The position numbers and the translations under genes were made by a program. DNA of 64,000 bases from G020348385 sp964410125 (GTDB lineage Bacteria; Acidobacteriota; Aminicenantia; Aminicenantales; Aminicenantaceae): the NCBI GenBank assembly GCA_964410125.1, contig CAYPGQ010000005.1:1-64000 (forward strand), given 5' to 3'. Below the pieces are notes generated by a model that was not told where the DNA came from, searched no databases, and saw only the letters and a list, made by a program, of their open reading frames with translations. The stretch's first letter is position 1. Each line of letters starts with the position of its first letter. Shown in pieces: positions 1 through 8,498 of this stretch.

Positions 1-163
1 GTTCTACCTTGAGTTCCTGGATCGTGGCTTCGCTGGCGATAAAGTTTTCGCCCAGGAGATTAGTTATCGGATCTCCAGGCATGGCCCTGGGAATGATGAA
101 GTTAAGAGTGAAAATGATGAAGAGAGCAATGAAATAGCGCAGCACCTTTTTTTTCGAGAACAT
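1..163 (-). CDS. Peptide/oligosaccharide ABC transporter permease, DppB type (partial)
   Basis: Only the first 54 codons of this inner-membrane permease are in the window; the rest lies beyond position 1. The visible part has a basic N-terminus (MFSKKKVLRYF), a first membrane helix, and then the motif FIIPRAMPGDPI. A first helix followed by a PGDP turn is the usual start of DppB/OppB-type permeases (BPD_transp_1). The ATG at 163-161 follows the stop codon of the substrate-binding protein gene by three bases, so the two are almost certainly cotranscribed. It would form the membrane channel for the lipoprotein encoded upstream. The transported substrate cannot be told from the sequence. Confidence 0.8.
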   Translation of the reverse strand, partial: MFSKKKVLRYFIALFIIFTLNFIIPRAMPGDPITNLLGENFIASEATIQELKVE

Positions 164-166
164 GAT

Positions 167-1765
167 TTATTGTTCCTGAATTCGGAGGGAGAGAAAGTTT
201 TGAATGTTGTACAGGCCGTATAAAGGGTTGGGGGACCATCCATAGAATCTTTTTTGGTAAGGGATTACTGTACGGCTCCAATACAGAGCAATCGCAGGCA
301 AAAACCGAGCATAATAATCCTGCACGTGCGAAGCATATTCTATCAATTTTTCTTCATCCTTTGTGGAAAGGATGTCGTCGCAGAGCTTCAGAAATTGGGG
401 ATCGTCTACGTTGTGGAGTACTCCTTCGCCTGTACGCCTTGCATCGAAATAGCCGGTTGCCCAGTTGGCATGCATGAACATTCCCCAGGGAGAGGTTCTG
501 GACACCACAAGATCATAATTGTTTTTATCCTTCATGCTTATCCATGTGTTGAAGTCCACGGTTTTTAGCTGAGCGTCGATCCCGGCAGCTTTTAAATAGT
601 CCTGCACCAGTTGGGCCAGCCGAACATAGTCCATACTGATCAATATCGAAAGCTTCATTTCTTTGGCATTAGGGATTTCCCGGAATCCATCCCCGTCCCG
701 GTCGATATATCCTGCCTCGACTAGCAAATTTTTGGCCTTTTCGAGATCATATTCTAACTCTGCCGTTTCTTTAAAAGCAGGCATAATCGGCGGAATAAAG
801 CCTCGGTTGGGGATTTCCCCATAGCCCAGGATATCGAGTTTGATGATCTCCTCATAATCGATAGCATAACAGATGGCTTCTCTGAAGCGGTTGTCGGACA
901 TGGGTATTTTGTTCAGATTAAATCCGAGGAATCTCAGGCCATAATGTGACTCTTCCATGAAATCGAATTCCTCCGTTGCCTTTAGCCTTTCGATATTGGG
1001 ATAAGGATAGGTCGAAGCGTATTTATAATACGTGTCCACTTTCCCCCTCTCAAGAGCGAAAGCTAGCACATCGATGTTGTTGTACAGATGGAGTTCGATC
1101 CCATCCAGTTCTGGCTGGTAGCCTTTCCAGTACGGATTTTTTCGGAACCGGATAAGGCCCGCGTTGAGGTCTATTTTTTCGATAACGAACGGACCGCATC
1201 CCACCATTTCATCATTGCTGGTATGTCTCAAGGGATCTTCGATTTTTCCCCAAATATGTTTGGGAAGGATATTATTGGTGGCAAAGTCAAAATCCAGTCT
1301 TGAATAGGGTCTTTTAAGTTCGAGAACAAGGGCATTATCTTCAGCGATAAACACCTTGTTGATGGTTTCTTGCAACCATCGCGCGTGGGGAACCACCTCG
1401 GCAAACAGTTCGATGGAAAACTTGGCATCCTCTGCCGTTACCTTGGTGCCATCACTCCAGCACAACTCGGGATCGCAATAAAATTTCCACTTGGTGCAGT
1501 CCTCAGATACTTCATACCGGGCGACGACAAGTCCTTCCAGCTTCCCATCTTTGGCCATAGTCATCATTGGGGGATTGGAGATGCGAGCAAAGAGTGAGAG
1601 AAAGGTATCGCCGAGGAGACTGGCTGATTTAAATCCCCCTTTGGTGGTGCCAATCTTGAGGATATTTTTTTCAATATTTCCAGTCTGTTTTTTTGCACAA
1701 GAAATGAAAAAAGCGACAAATAACATCAGAAGGGCGAATGACAGGCGATGTTTATTTAGCATCAC
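167..1765 (-). CDS. ABC transporter substrate-binding lipoprotein, family 5 (SBP_bac_5)
   Basis: 532 residues. The N-terminus is a lipoprotein signal with a lipobox ending FISC at Cys23, so the mature protein should be membrane-anchored and periplasm-facing. The body has the layout of extracellular solute-binding proteins family 5 (dipeptide, oligopeptide, nickel or sugar-oligomer binders). It includes a stretch around residues 80-170 ending in LPKHIWG and the family-typical pattern RFREAICYAIDYEEI near residue 290. The length of about 530 residues is normal for the family. It sits 12 bases after a GHMP sugar kinase gene and directly before the DppB-type permease. The kinase neighbour hints at a sugar-containing ligand, but the family binds mainly peptides, so the substrate stays open. 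Confidence 0.9.
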   Translation of the reverse strand: MMLNKHRLSFALLMLFVAFFISCAKKQTGNIEKNILKIGTTKGGFKSASLLGDTFLSLFARISNPPMMTMAKDGKLEGLVVARYEVSEDCTKWKFYCDPELCWSDGTKVTAEDAKFSIELFAEVVPHARWLQETINKVFIAEDNALVLELKRPYSRLDFDFATNNILPKHIWGKIEDPLRHTSNDEMVGCGPFVIEKIDLNAGLIRFRKNPYWKGYQPELDGIELHLYNNIDVLAFALERGKVDTYYKYASTYPYPNIERLKATEEFDFMEESHYGLRFLGFNLNKIPMSDNRFREAICYAIDYEEIIKLDILGYGEIPNRGFIPPIMPAFKETAELEYDLEKAKNLLVEAGYIDRDGDGFREIPNAKEMKLSILISMDYVRLAQLVQDYLKAAGIDAQLKTVDFNTWISMKDKNNYDLVVSRTSPWGMFMHANWATGYFDARRTGEGVLHNVDDPQFLKLCDDILSTKDEEKLIEYASHVQDYYARFLPAIALYWSRTVIPYQKRFYGWSPNPLYGLYNIQNFLSLRIQEQ

Positions 1766-1777
1766 GTTTCTTGAAAT

Positions 1778-2821
1778 TTATGGATATTCTTCTTGAACCG
1801 TTACTCCAAATCTTGCCAGGGAGATCGGGATCGACCGGATCCCCTTTCCCAATGAATTTATCTCATCAAGCATCCCCTCTCGCCGTTTTTCGTCCTGATT
1901 GCTCAGGATGGTCAAAGATCCCCCTTTTCCCCCTGCTCCGTTCACCTTCCAGCCATTCGCCTCATATTTTTTGGCTATGGCGATAACGGAATCGGCTTCC
2001 TCTGATATGAGCCCCGAGTGCAAAGACCTCTGGCACTCGTTGTTCTGGATCATAACCTCACCAAAAGCTTCAAGATCTCCCAAGAGCAAATGATTTTTTG
2101 CTTGTTCGGCCAATGATCTCAAGGCCTGGATGATCGTGAATTGAGCCCCCTTTTCTTCAAGAAAAGTGATGACTTCTTCATGCATGGCGGATGAGCTGTG
2201 AGATTGTCCCAAGTAGATCAGTGATATTCGCTGGCCCAGGTCCTCGAGGAGAGCCTCCTCGACATCCAATTTTGTGACCACAGCTTCGGGATATTTAAAC
2301 ATGTCGATGAAACAAATGCCTCCATGAGCTGCCGCAATTTGGTCTTGGATACCGCTTTGCAGTCCGAGCTTCTCTGTTTCCACACGATGGGCCATATAAG
2401 CGATCTCATGTGCTGGATGATTTTGATGAGAAAGTTGACTCAGTGCACCCAATAGGGTCACACAAACTGAGGCCGATGTGCCCGTGGAACTTCCTGCAGG
2501 AACGTGGGAGAAGAGAGAGATATGAAGCATCACATCTTTGGGGATGGGCATGGAGTTGATGGCGCCTTGGATCAGAGGATGTTGATCAAAAGCGGGATTC
2601 TCAGGATTTATCCACAGAGCCTCTCCATAGTTTTCTAAACGGACCAAGACTCGCTGGTCGACTTTTTTTCTGTTTTCCAGAACTTGGATCCGAACTTCCA
2701 CCAACGGAAACACACCCATGTTGAGTACTTTCCCTTGTTGAGCAAACCAGGTGTCCGTCCACCCCCCAATATCGTTGATCCGAATCGGAGCAATGGCATG
2801 GATGGTTTTAAAGGGATTCAT
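1778..2821 (-). CDS. GHMP-family sugar kinase
   Basis: 347 residues. It has the three GHMP kinase signatures in order: an N-terminal substrate region APIRINDIGGWTD (residues about 11-23), the glycine/serine-rich ATP loop PAGSSTGTSAS (about 109-119), and the C-terminal motif KVNGAGGKGGSLTIL (about 293-307). Among GHMP enzymes the N-terminal motif is closest to those of D-glycero-D-manno-heptose-7-phosphate kinase and L-fucose/arabinose kinase-like proteins, so a sugar or sugar phosphate is the likely substrate. The exact sugar cannot be assigned. It is the first gene of a minus-strand operon with an ABC importer and has its own promoter ending only 10 bases before the ATG. It may phosphorylate a sugar brought in by that importer. 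Confidence 0.8.
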   Translation of the reverse strand: MNPFKTIHAIAPIRINDIGGWTDTWFAQQGKVLNMGVFPLVEVRIQVLENRKKVDQRVLVRLENYGEALWINPENPAFDQHPLIQGAINSMPIPKDVMLHISLFSHVPAGSSTGTSASVCVTLLGALSQLSHQNHPAHEIAYMAHRVETEKLGLQSGIQDQIAAAHGGICFIDMFKYPEAVVTKLDVEEALLEDLGQRISLIYLGQSHSSSAMHEEVITFLEEKGAQFTIIQALRSLAEQAKNHLLLGDLEAFGEVMIQNNECQRSLHSGLISEEADSVIAIAKKYEANGWKVNGAGGKGGSLTILSNQDEKRREGMLDEINSLGKGIRSIPISLARFGVTVQEEYP

Positions 2822-2831
2822 GACCCTGATA

Positions 2832-2860
2832 AATATAAGATGATTCCTCCTCTAAATCAA
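2832..2860 (-). promoter_or_regulatory. Sigma-70-type promoter of the GHMP kinase/ABC operon
   Basis: Reading the minus strand, TTGATT (2860-2855) and TATATT (2837-2832) are separated by 17 bases. The -10 box ends 10 bases before the ATG at 2821, so the transcript would have a leader of only about 3-4 bases and no room for a ribosome binding site. An AGGAGG further upstream lies between the two promoter boxes and would not be transcribed. Confidence 0.5.
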
Positions 2861-2918
2861 GAAGAATCGGGACGCAAGAAAAAATGGGGTGGTACCTTAT
2901 GGGACGTCCCCTAATTAT

Positions 2919-2947
2919 TTGACAACGGGGGATTTCCTGAATAATAT
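2919..2947 (+). promoter_or_regulatory. Strong sigma-70-type promoter for the esterase-like lipoprotein gene
   Basis: TTGACA (2919-2924) and TAATAT (2942-2947) lie 17 bases apart. This is a perfect -35 box, a near-perfect -10 box and ideal spacing. Transcription would start near 2954, leaving a short leader with the Shine-Dalgarno TTGGAGGG (2965-2972) before the ATG at 2980. The minus-strand promoter at 2832-2860 makes this a divergent promoter region. Confidence 0.7.
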
Positions 2948-2979
2948 GACTTTTATCATGTTCGTTGGAGGGAAAAAAT

Positions 2980-4713
2980 ATGAAAAAAGTATTTATTTTG
3001 TTGGGTGTGTTTCTCATTCTACTGGCATGTCAACAGAATCAAGGCACTCAAAAGAGCAAATTGGCGTTTGAACTTTCGTTTCCAGAAGAGCGGAGTGCAG
3101 ACGCTTTGGACGGACGCATGCTGTTATTAGTTTCCAAGGACGATAGCAATGAGCCCCGATTCCAGATCAGCGACGGACCGGACGCTCAACTCGTGTTCGG
3201 CATCGATGTGAATGGGCTGAAACCGGATGAATCCGCTATCATCGATGCGAATGTCTTTGGTTATCCTATGAAGAGCATTGCCGAAATTCCTCCTGGAGAA
3301 TACTGGGTGCAGGGACTTCTGAATCGGTATGAAACTTTCCACCGTTCGGATGGCCACACCGTGAAGCTTCCCCCAGATAAAGGGGAAGGGCAGCACTGGA
3401 ATCGGAAGCCGGGGAATTTTTACAGCACACCGGAGAAAGTGTCCATCGATCCGCAGAAAAATATTGCCATCGCTGTCGTTTTGGACCAGGAGATTCCTCC
3501 GATTCTTCCTCCTGAAGATACCAAGTACATCAAGCACATAAAAATCCAAAGCAAACTCCTTTCTGATTTCTGGGGACGTCCGATGTATTTGGGTGCATGC
3601 ATTCTTTTGCCCGAGGGATTTGATGAGCATCCTGAAGCCCGATACCCCCTGGTTGTCAATCACGGTCATTTTCCGTACACATTCGGCGGATTTCGTGAAG
3701 AACTGCCTGATCCTGACCTTGAGCCCACTTACAGCGCGCGTTTTGATTGGCCGGGCTACAACAAAACCCAGCAGGAATACTCGCATAAATTCTACAAGTG
3801 GTGGACAGCCCCGGATACACCTCGTGTTATCATCATCGAGGTCCAACATGCCAATCCATACTACGACGACTCTTACGCGGTCAATTCCGCCAATCTCGGC
3901 CCTTACGGGGATGCCATCACCTATGAGCTGATTCCCCACATCGAGGAAAAATTCCGCGGAATAGGGGAGGGCTGGGCCCGAACCCTTTACGGCGGATCCA
4001 CCGGAGGCTGGGAAGCCCTGGGTGTTCAGGTATTTTATCCCGATGAATACAACGGATGTTATGCGGCTTGCCCCGATCCGATCGATTTTCGTCAGTATTG
4101 TCTGGTCAACATATATGAAGATAAAAACGCCTATTTTTTAGATAGTTTATTCAAAAAAACTCCCAGGTCTGGCCAACGAAATTGGCTGGGAGAGATCAGC
4201 TGCACCCTCGAAGAAACAAACCACAAGGAATTGGCTATCGCGACAAAAGGCCGTTCCGGGGACCAGTGGGATATTTGGCAGGCCGTTTATTCTCCAGTGG
4301 GGGAGGATGGTTACCCCAAACCCATCTGGGATAAAGTGACTGGGGAGATCGATCGCGAGGTGGCCGAATACTGGCGGGAAAATTATGATCTCAGCTACAT
4401 TCTGAAAAGGGATTGGGAAACTTTGGGTCCCAAACTTTTTGGCAAGATCCACATCTATTGTGGCGACATGGATAATTATTACCTGAACAATGCGGTCTAC
4501 TTGACAGAAGAATTCCTGGAAAGCACGACAGATCCGTATTACAGCGGTGAAGTGGATTACGGTGATCGGGCTGAACACTGCTGGAACGGAGACCAGACAC
4601 TGCCCAACGCCATATCCCGTCTTCGCTACCATCAGATGTTTATCCCCAAGTTTGTGGACCGGATGATGAAGACTGCCCCTGCCGGCGCAGATTTAACCAG
4701 CTGGCGTTATTGA
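2980..4713 (+). CDS. Secreted esterase-like alpha/beta hydrolase lipoprotein
   Basis: 577 residues from the ATG at 2980, chosen because it has TTGGAGGG eight bases upstream and starts a lipoprotein signal (MKKVFILLGVFLILLAC, lipobox LLAC). A TTG 15 bases upstream is less likely. The middle resembles the esterase D / feruloyl-esterase type of alpha/beta hydrolase. The nucleophile elbow GGSTGGW carries Ser340 on the GxSxG pattern, a preceding strand reads YPLVVNHGHFP, and His533 in RAEHCWNG is a candidate catalytic His. Residues 20-190 form an extra N-terminal beta-rich region. The acid residue was not identified. Substrate is unknown; an envelope-anchored ester hydrolase acting on glycan or peptide esters is the best guess. 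It has its own strong promoter. Confidence 0.7.
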   Translation: MKKVFILLGVFLILLACQQNQGTQKSKLAFELSFPEERSADALDGRMLLLVSKDDSNEPRFQISDGPDAQLVFGIDVNGLKPDESAIIDANVFGYPMKSIAEIPPGEYWVQGLLNRYETFHRSDGHTVKLPPDKGEGQHWNRKPGNFYSTPEKVSIDPQKNIAIAVVLDQEIPPILPPEDTKYIKHIKIQSKLLSDFWGRPMYLGACILLPEGFDEHPEARYPLVVNHGHFPYTFGGFREELPDPDLEPTYSARFDWPGYNKTQQEYSHKFYKWWTAPDTPRVIIIEVQHANPYYDDSYAVNSANLGPYGDAITYELIPHIEEKFRGIGEGWARTLYGGSTGGWEALGVQVFYPDEYNGCYAACPDPIDFRQYCLVNIYEDKNAYFLDSLFKKTPRSGQRNWLGEISCTLEETNHKELAIATKGRSGDQWDIWQAVYSPVGEDGYPKPIWDKVTGEIDREVAEYWRENYDLSYILKRDWETLGPKLFGKIHIYCGDMDNYYLNNAVYLTEEFLESTTDPYYSGEVDYGDRAEHCWNGDQTLPNAISRLRYHQMFIPKFVDRMMKTAPAGADLTSWRY

Positions 4714-4745
4714 CATCCAGATCCCCTTCTGGAAAAGGTGGTTTG

Positions 4746-5775
4746 ATGGCAACAAAAATCAAGGATGAAGAAAGTCGGATTATCCAAGAATGTGTCAAAA
4801 GATCGAGGGAAGGCCAACGAAAACTTCCGTTATATTTGCGTTCCGGAAAAACCATACAAAGAACGTTATCATTGCGCAAAAGGTGATCTTATCTGGGAAC
4901 TGGATATACGTGATGAAAATCACACATGCTTTCTCTGTGCGTCCGAATTGAAGCCCATGAATCAGTATGCTCCTCTAGTCGCGAATTATGTGGAAGGCCA
5001 AGAAGATTATTTCTCGTATGCAGGACAGGTTACTGTTAAAGGAAATGTACAGAAAACGTTCACGAATCTTCTGGTGTATGGGACGGGTTTGGGCCCGATC
5101 GGAGTGATCCGAGGGAGCTTTCTGATCAACAAATTGGGCGGAGCAGAGGTCAAGGTGGCTGAATATACGAATTTCCGTGGTCATGGCGATATCAGCCGTG
5201 CCGTGGGATTCATCAAGACAGAGGTGGAAGAAAAACTTTCATCACAGGGGGTCCATTATGAATTGAGTGTGACCGCTCAGGACCATGACGGTGATTTGAA
5301 ACCCAGCCCTCGAAACAAAAGAGGCAGGAATGCAATGGCCCAAGTGAGGATTCCTATATCAGATTTTAAAGGACTTCTGAAGGTAGATCCCGAAAAATTC
5401 CTCTCTTTTGTGGAAGTCGATGGAGTAAGGTCCAAAAGGCTGGGATGCCCGTTTTATTCCGGCATGGGAGGAGAGATCTTGCCGGCAGTATACAAAGCCA
5501 CTAAAGTCAATCCCCACAATCCGCTTGTATCCTGTTTTCAGAATATCTATGCAGAAAAAGACCAGGGAGATGTGATTTACCGGGTGGAGTTGCCCAACAT
5601 TGAGGTGTGAGTATTATCTTCGCGGGAGGATCTGATGTCCCCGGTTGGGAGGGAAGCGATGCGTATCATGGGTATCCAAATGGCCAAGGAGTTTGCCGCA
5701 TCGGTGGCTGCCCAAGTTTTGGCCGGGGAGTTCAACCTGGCTTTGGAAATTTCTAGTGAGAAGCTTTACAGTTAG
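4746..5775 (+). pseudogene. Disrupted gene, possibly HMG-CoA-reductase-like
   Basis: The natural start appears to be the ATG at 4746, with AAGGTGG just upstream. That frame (MATKIKDEESRIIQECVKR...) stops at 4884-4886. A second frame is open over 4765-5610. It reads like real protein only after about 4880, so a frameshift near 4870-4885 is likely. It is then stopped by TGA at 5608-5610, yet the same frame continues to TAG at 5773-5775 with protein-like sequence (REAMRIMGI..., VLAGEFNLALEIS). The C-terminal half, including GDVIYRVELPNIEV followed by VLAGEFNLALEIS, faintly resembles the end of hydroxymethylglutaryl-CoA reductases. The central HMGR motifs are not visible, so this is only a suggestion. 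One frameshift plus one in-frame stop makes a pseudogene most likely; sequencing error is the alternative. Confidence 0.45.
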
Positions 5776-5869
5776 TTTGAATTTTTTGCAAAAAATGGAA
5801 AGTGATAGAAAACAAAACGAGTCGCCGGGCGGGAAAAACTCCTCAGTATTTGAGATCTGGAGGTTACCG

Positions 5870-8482
5870 ATGAAACAGAAGATATTTTTAACTCATTTTT
5901 TAAATCTTGCTCTTATCCTTGGTCTTGCGGCCAATATTTTTGCGTCGGATATCCCAAAACCAGAGACATATTTCGGCCATAAGCCCGGAGTGGACTTTAA
6001 GTTGATCCGCTGGGAGAAAATATATGAATATTTCCATTTGCTCGGAGAAAAAAGCAACAGGATAGAAGTGGAAGATTTGGGGGAAACAACGCTTGGGAAT
6101 CCGTTTATTCTGGCCATCATATCCTCTCCCGAAAATTTATCCCAACTGGATAACTACAAGGCGATCGCACGAAAGCTTGCGAGAGGAAATGTCTCCGAGC
6201 AAGAGGCCATCCGCTTGGCCGCACAAGGGAAGACCATCGCTTTGGTTACTTGCAGCATGCATGCCAGCGAAATTGGACCCACACAGATGTCGCCGGGGCT
6301 GGCTTACGTCTTGGCAACCGATAACACCTCCTCAATTAAACAGATTTTAGCTAACGTGATTTTTCTTCTTGTCCCTAGCTGGAATCCTGACGGCAACATC
6401 CTGGTAGTGGATTGGTATCGTCAAAACGTGGGGACTCCGTACGAGACATCCCCGATGCCTTGGCTATACCACCACTATGTCGGACATGATAATAACCGCG
6501 ATGCTTTTATGCATACCCAGATCGAGACGCGTTATGTGAATAATATCCTGTATCATGAGTGGTCCCCGCAGATTTTTATGGACATGCACCAAATGGGAAA
6601 CTCGGATGCTAGGCTGTTTCTTTCCCCGTTATACGAACCCCGGCATCATTCTCTCGATCCCTTGCTCACACGCGAAATCGAACTGACCGGTGCCTACATG
6701 CGGACGGTGTTGGAAGAACAGGACAAGATCGGTGTCATGCATTATGCCAACTGGAACCACTGGCGGATGTCGGCGATCCATACCTGTGCCCTATGGCACA
6801 ACGTGGCCACCATCCTATTCGAGGCTGCGACCACCCGCATGGCCACACCCATATTTCAGACAGCAAGAGATCTTTCCGGAGCAGGCAGTGGGGGACTCGG
6901 TAAACAGGGGAACAATCAGACCATAAACTATCCTAGCCCTTGGCCTGGTGGTTGGTGGCGACTGAGGGATATCGTGGAATACGCCTACTGGTCTGTTATT
7001 GGGTTTTTGGAAACAGGGGCCATACACAAAGATAAATATCTCCTGAATATATACAGGATGGCGAGGAATTCTATCGAGAAGGGGAAAAACCAGGTCCCGT
7101 ATGCCTATGTCATTCCTCAATTCCAGAAAGATCCCAACACTGTAGCCAAGATGATCAACATTCTTATTGCGAATGGAGTGGAGATCCACACGGCTGAAAA
7201 ATCTTTCCAGGCACAAAACAGAGAATATCCCTCGGGGACGTACGTTGTATTGCTTTCCCAGGCCTACCGACCTTTTATCATCGATATCTTAGGCCCACAA
7301 ATCTATCCTGACAGAAGACAGTATGAAGGGGGACCGCCGGAACGGACCTTTGACCTGACGGGATGGACACTTGCTTATCAGATGGGAGTAGAGGCCGTCA
7401 AGATTGATCTACACTTCGAAGCTCAGCTTCAACAAATCCAGGACGTGAAACCTCCGGAAGGAAAAGTTTTCGGAAGCGGGGATACGTATATTCTGGACCA
7501 CAATGTCCTGGATAGTTATAGGGCCGTTAACCGGCTTCTGGAAGAAGGAGCCAATGTCAGTTGGGCCACCGAATCTTTCACTTCTGGGGGGAAGAGATAT
7601 CCGGCAGGGGCTATCATTGTTTCAGGATCAGACTTAAGCCGCAAAATCCAATCCCTATCCAAAGAATTCAATCTTCAGATACATATGGGAAACTCTCCTG
7701 AGAAGCTCATCAAACTCAAGCCTCTCAAATTAGGCTTGTACAAGCCTTGGGTCGCCAATATGGACGAGGGATGGACCCGCTGGATATTTGATAACTGGGA
7801 GTTCCCTTACACAACCATTCACGATGAGGAAATTCGCAATGGCGATCTCAAGGAAAAATACGATGTTATCGTGTTGACGAACATAACATCTAGGCGAATA
7901 ATCGATGGTCACAGGGAAGGAACGGTTCCCTCCCAGTATGCCGGGGGTATTGGAGAGCATGGATTGGTTGCTCTTCTTCAGTTTGTCAAACATGGCGGGA
8001 CTTTAATCACCCTTAATTCCTCCTGTCAACTGCCGATAAATCATTTTAAGGTTCCTTTGATAGATGTGTCCCGCAAATATCCCACCGCCGAATTTTTCTG
8101 TCCCAGTGCTATTCTTAAAGTTAATGTGGACAATACCCATCCCATCGGCTACGGGATGGAAAATACAGCCAATGTGGTCTCCTATGGAAGCCCGTTCTTT
8201 GAATTTCTGGATACCGACAATAAAAATTCAAACGAGAAGAAGGACATGGTGATGAGTACAAAAATCGTCGCCCGTTACCCCAACAGCAATCCGTTTATGA
8301 GCGGCCGTTTGATCGGAGATCATCTATTGCATAACAAACCGGCACTGGTTGAGGTCGGATACGGAAAAGGCAAAATCATCATGTTCGGATTTCGGCCTCA
8401 GAATCGCGCTCAGCCGCACGGGACGTTTATGATGTTTTTCAACTCCCTGTATTATGGCCCGGCATCGGCAGGGGCAAAGTAA
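5870..8482 (+). CDS. Secreted M14-family zinc carboxypeptidase-like protein
   Basis: 870 residues from the ATG at 5870. The frame is open further upstream, but that part overlaps the preceding gene and looks unnatural. The chosen ATG has CTGGAGG upstream and starts a signal peptide ending near ANIFASD. The catalytic domain fills about residues 30-390. Zinc ligands fit the M14 pattern: His131 and Glu134 in MHASEIG, and His240 in MDMHQMG. WNPDGN near residue 180 is also typical. The remaining 450 residues contain a region around 560-860 that resembles the class I amidotransferase-like/ThuA-like domains seen in related large secreted M14 proteins. Role: periplasmic or extracellular peptide trimming. 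It is followed without a gap by a rhamnosidase gene. Confidence 0.85.
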   Translation: MKQKIFLTHFLNLALILGLAANIFASDIPKPETYFGHKPGVDFKLIRWEKIYEYFHLLGEKSNRIEVEDLGETTLGNPFILAIISSPENLSQLDNYKAIARKLARGNVSEQEAIRLAAQGKTIALVTCSMHASEIGPTQMSPGLAYVLATDNTSSIKQILANVIFLLVPSWNPDGNILVVDWYRQNVGTPYETSPMPWLYHHYVGHDNNRDAFMHTQIETRYVNNILYHEWSPQIFMDMHQMGNSDARLFLSPLYEPRHHSLDPLLTREIELTGAYMRTVLEEQDKIGVMHYANWNHWRMSAIHTCALWHNVATILFEAATTRMATPIFQTARDLSGAGSGGLGKQGNNQTINYPSPWPGGWWRLRDIVEYAYWSVIGFLETGAIHKDKYLLNIYRMARNSIEKGKNQVPYAYVIPQFQKDPNTVAKMINILIANGVEIHTAEKSFQAQNREYPSGTYVVLLSQAYRPFIIDILGPQIYPDRRQYEGGPPERTFDLTGWTLAYQMGVEAVKIDLHFEAQLQQIQDVKPPEGKVFGSGDTYILDHNVLDSYRAVNRLLEEGANVSWATESFTSGGKRYPAGAIIVSGSDLSRKIQSLSKEFNLQIHMGNSPEKLIKLKPLKLGLYKPWVANMDEGWTRWIFDNWEFPYTTIHDEEIRNGDLKEKYDVIVLTNITSRRIIDGHREGTVPSQYAGGIGEHGLVALLQFVKHGGTLITLNSSCQLPINHFKVPLIDVSRKYPTAEFFCPSAILKVNVDNTHPIGYGMENTANVVSYGSPFFEFLDTDNKNSNEKKDMVMSTKIVARYPNSNPFMSGRLIGDHLLHNKPALVEVGYGKGKIIMFGFRPQNRAQPHGTFMMFFNSLYYGPASAGAK

Positions 8483-8498
8483 TCAAGGAGGAAAAAAT

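Noticed and set aside
2936..2947. CCTGAATAATAT as another copy of the dispersed palindrome
   Set aside because: It matches only the left half and overlaps a strong -10 box (TAATAT), which explains the sequence better.
3127..3939. Long antisense frame of 270 codons
   Set aside because: It lies wholly within the esterase-like gene on the other strand, has basic low-complexity composition, no ribosome site and no family resemblance.
5608..5610. In-frame TGA as a selenocysteine codon
   Set aside because: No catalytic Cys/Sec context (such as CxxU), no hairpin like a SECIS element was seen after the codon, and the same gene also carries a frameshift. Decay or sequencing error is simpler.
5645..5869. 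N-terminal extension of the M14 peptidase
   Set aside because: Tryptophan- and arginine-rich translation overlaps the preceding gene's coding frame; the signal peptide and ribosome site support ATG 5870.
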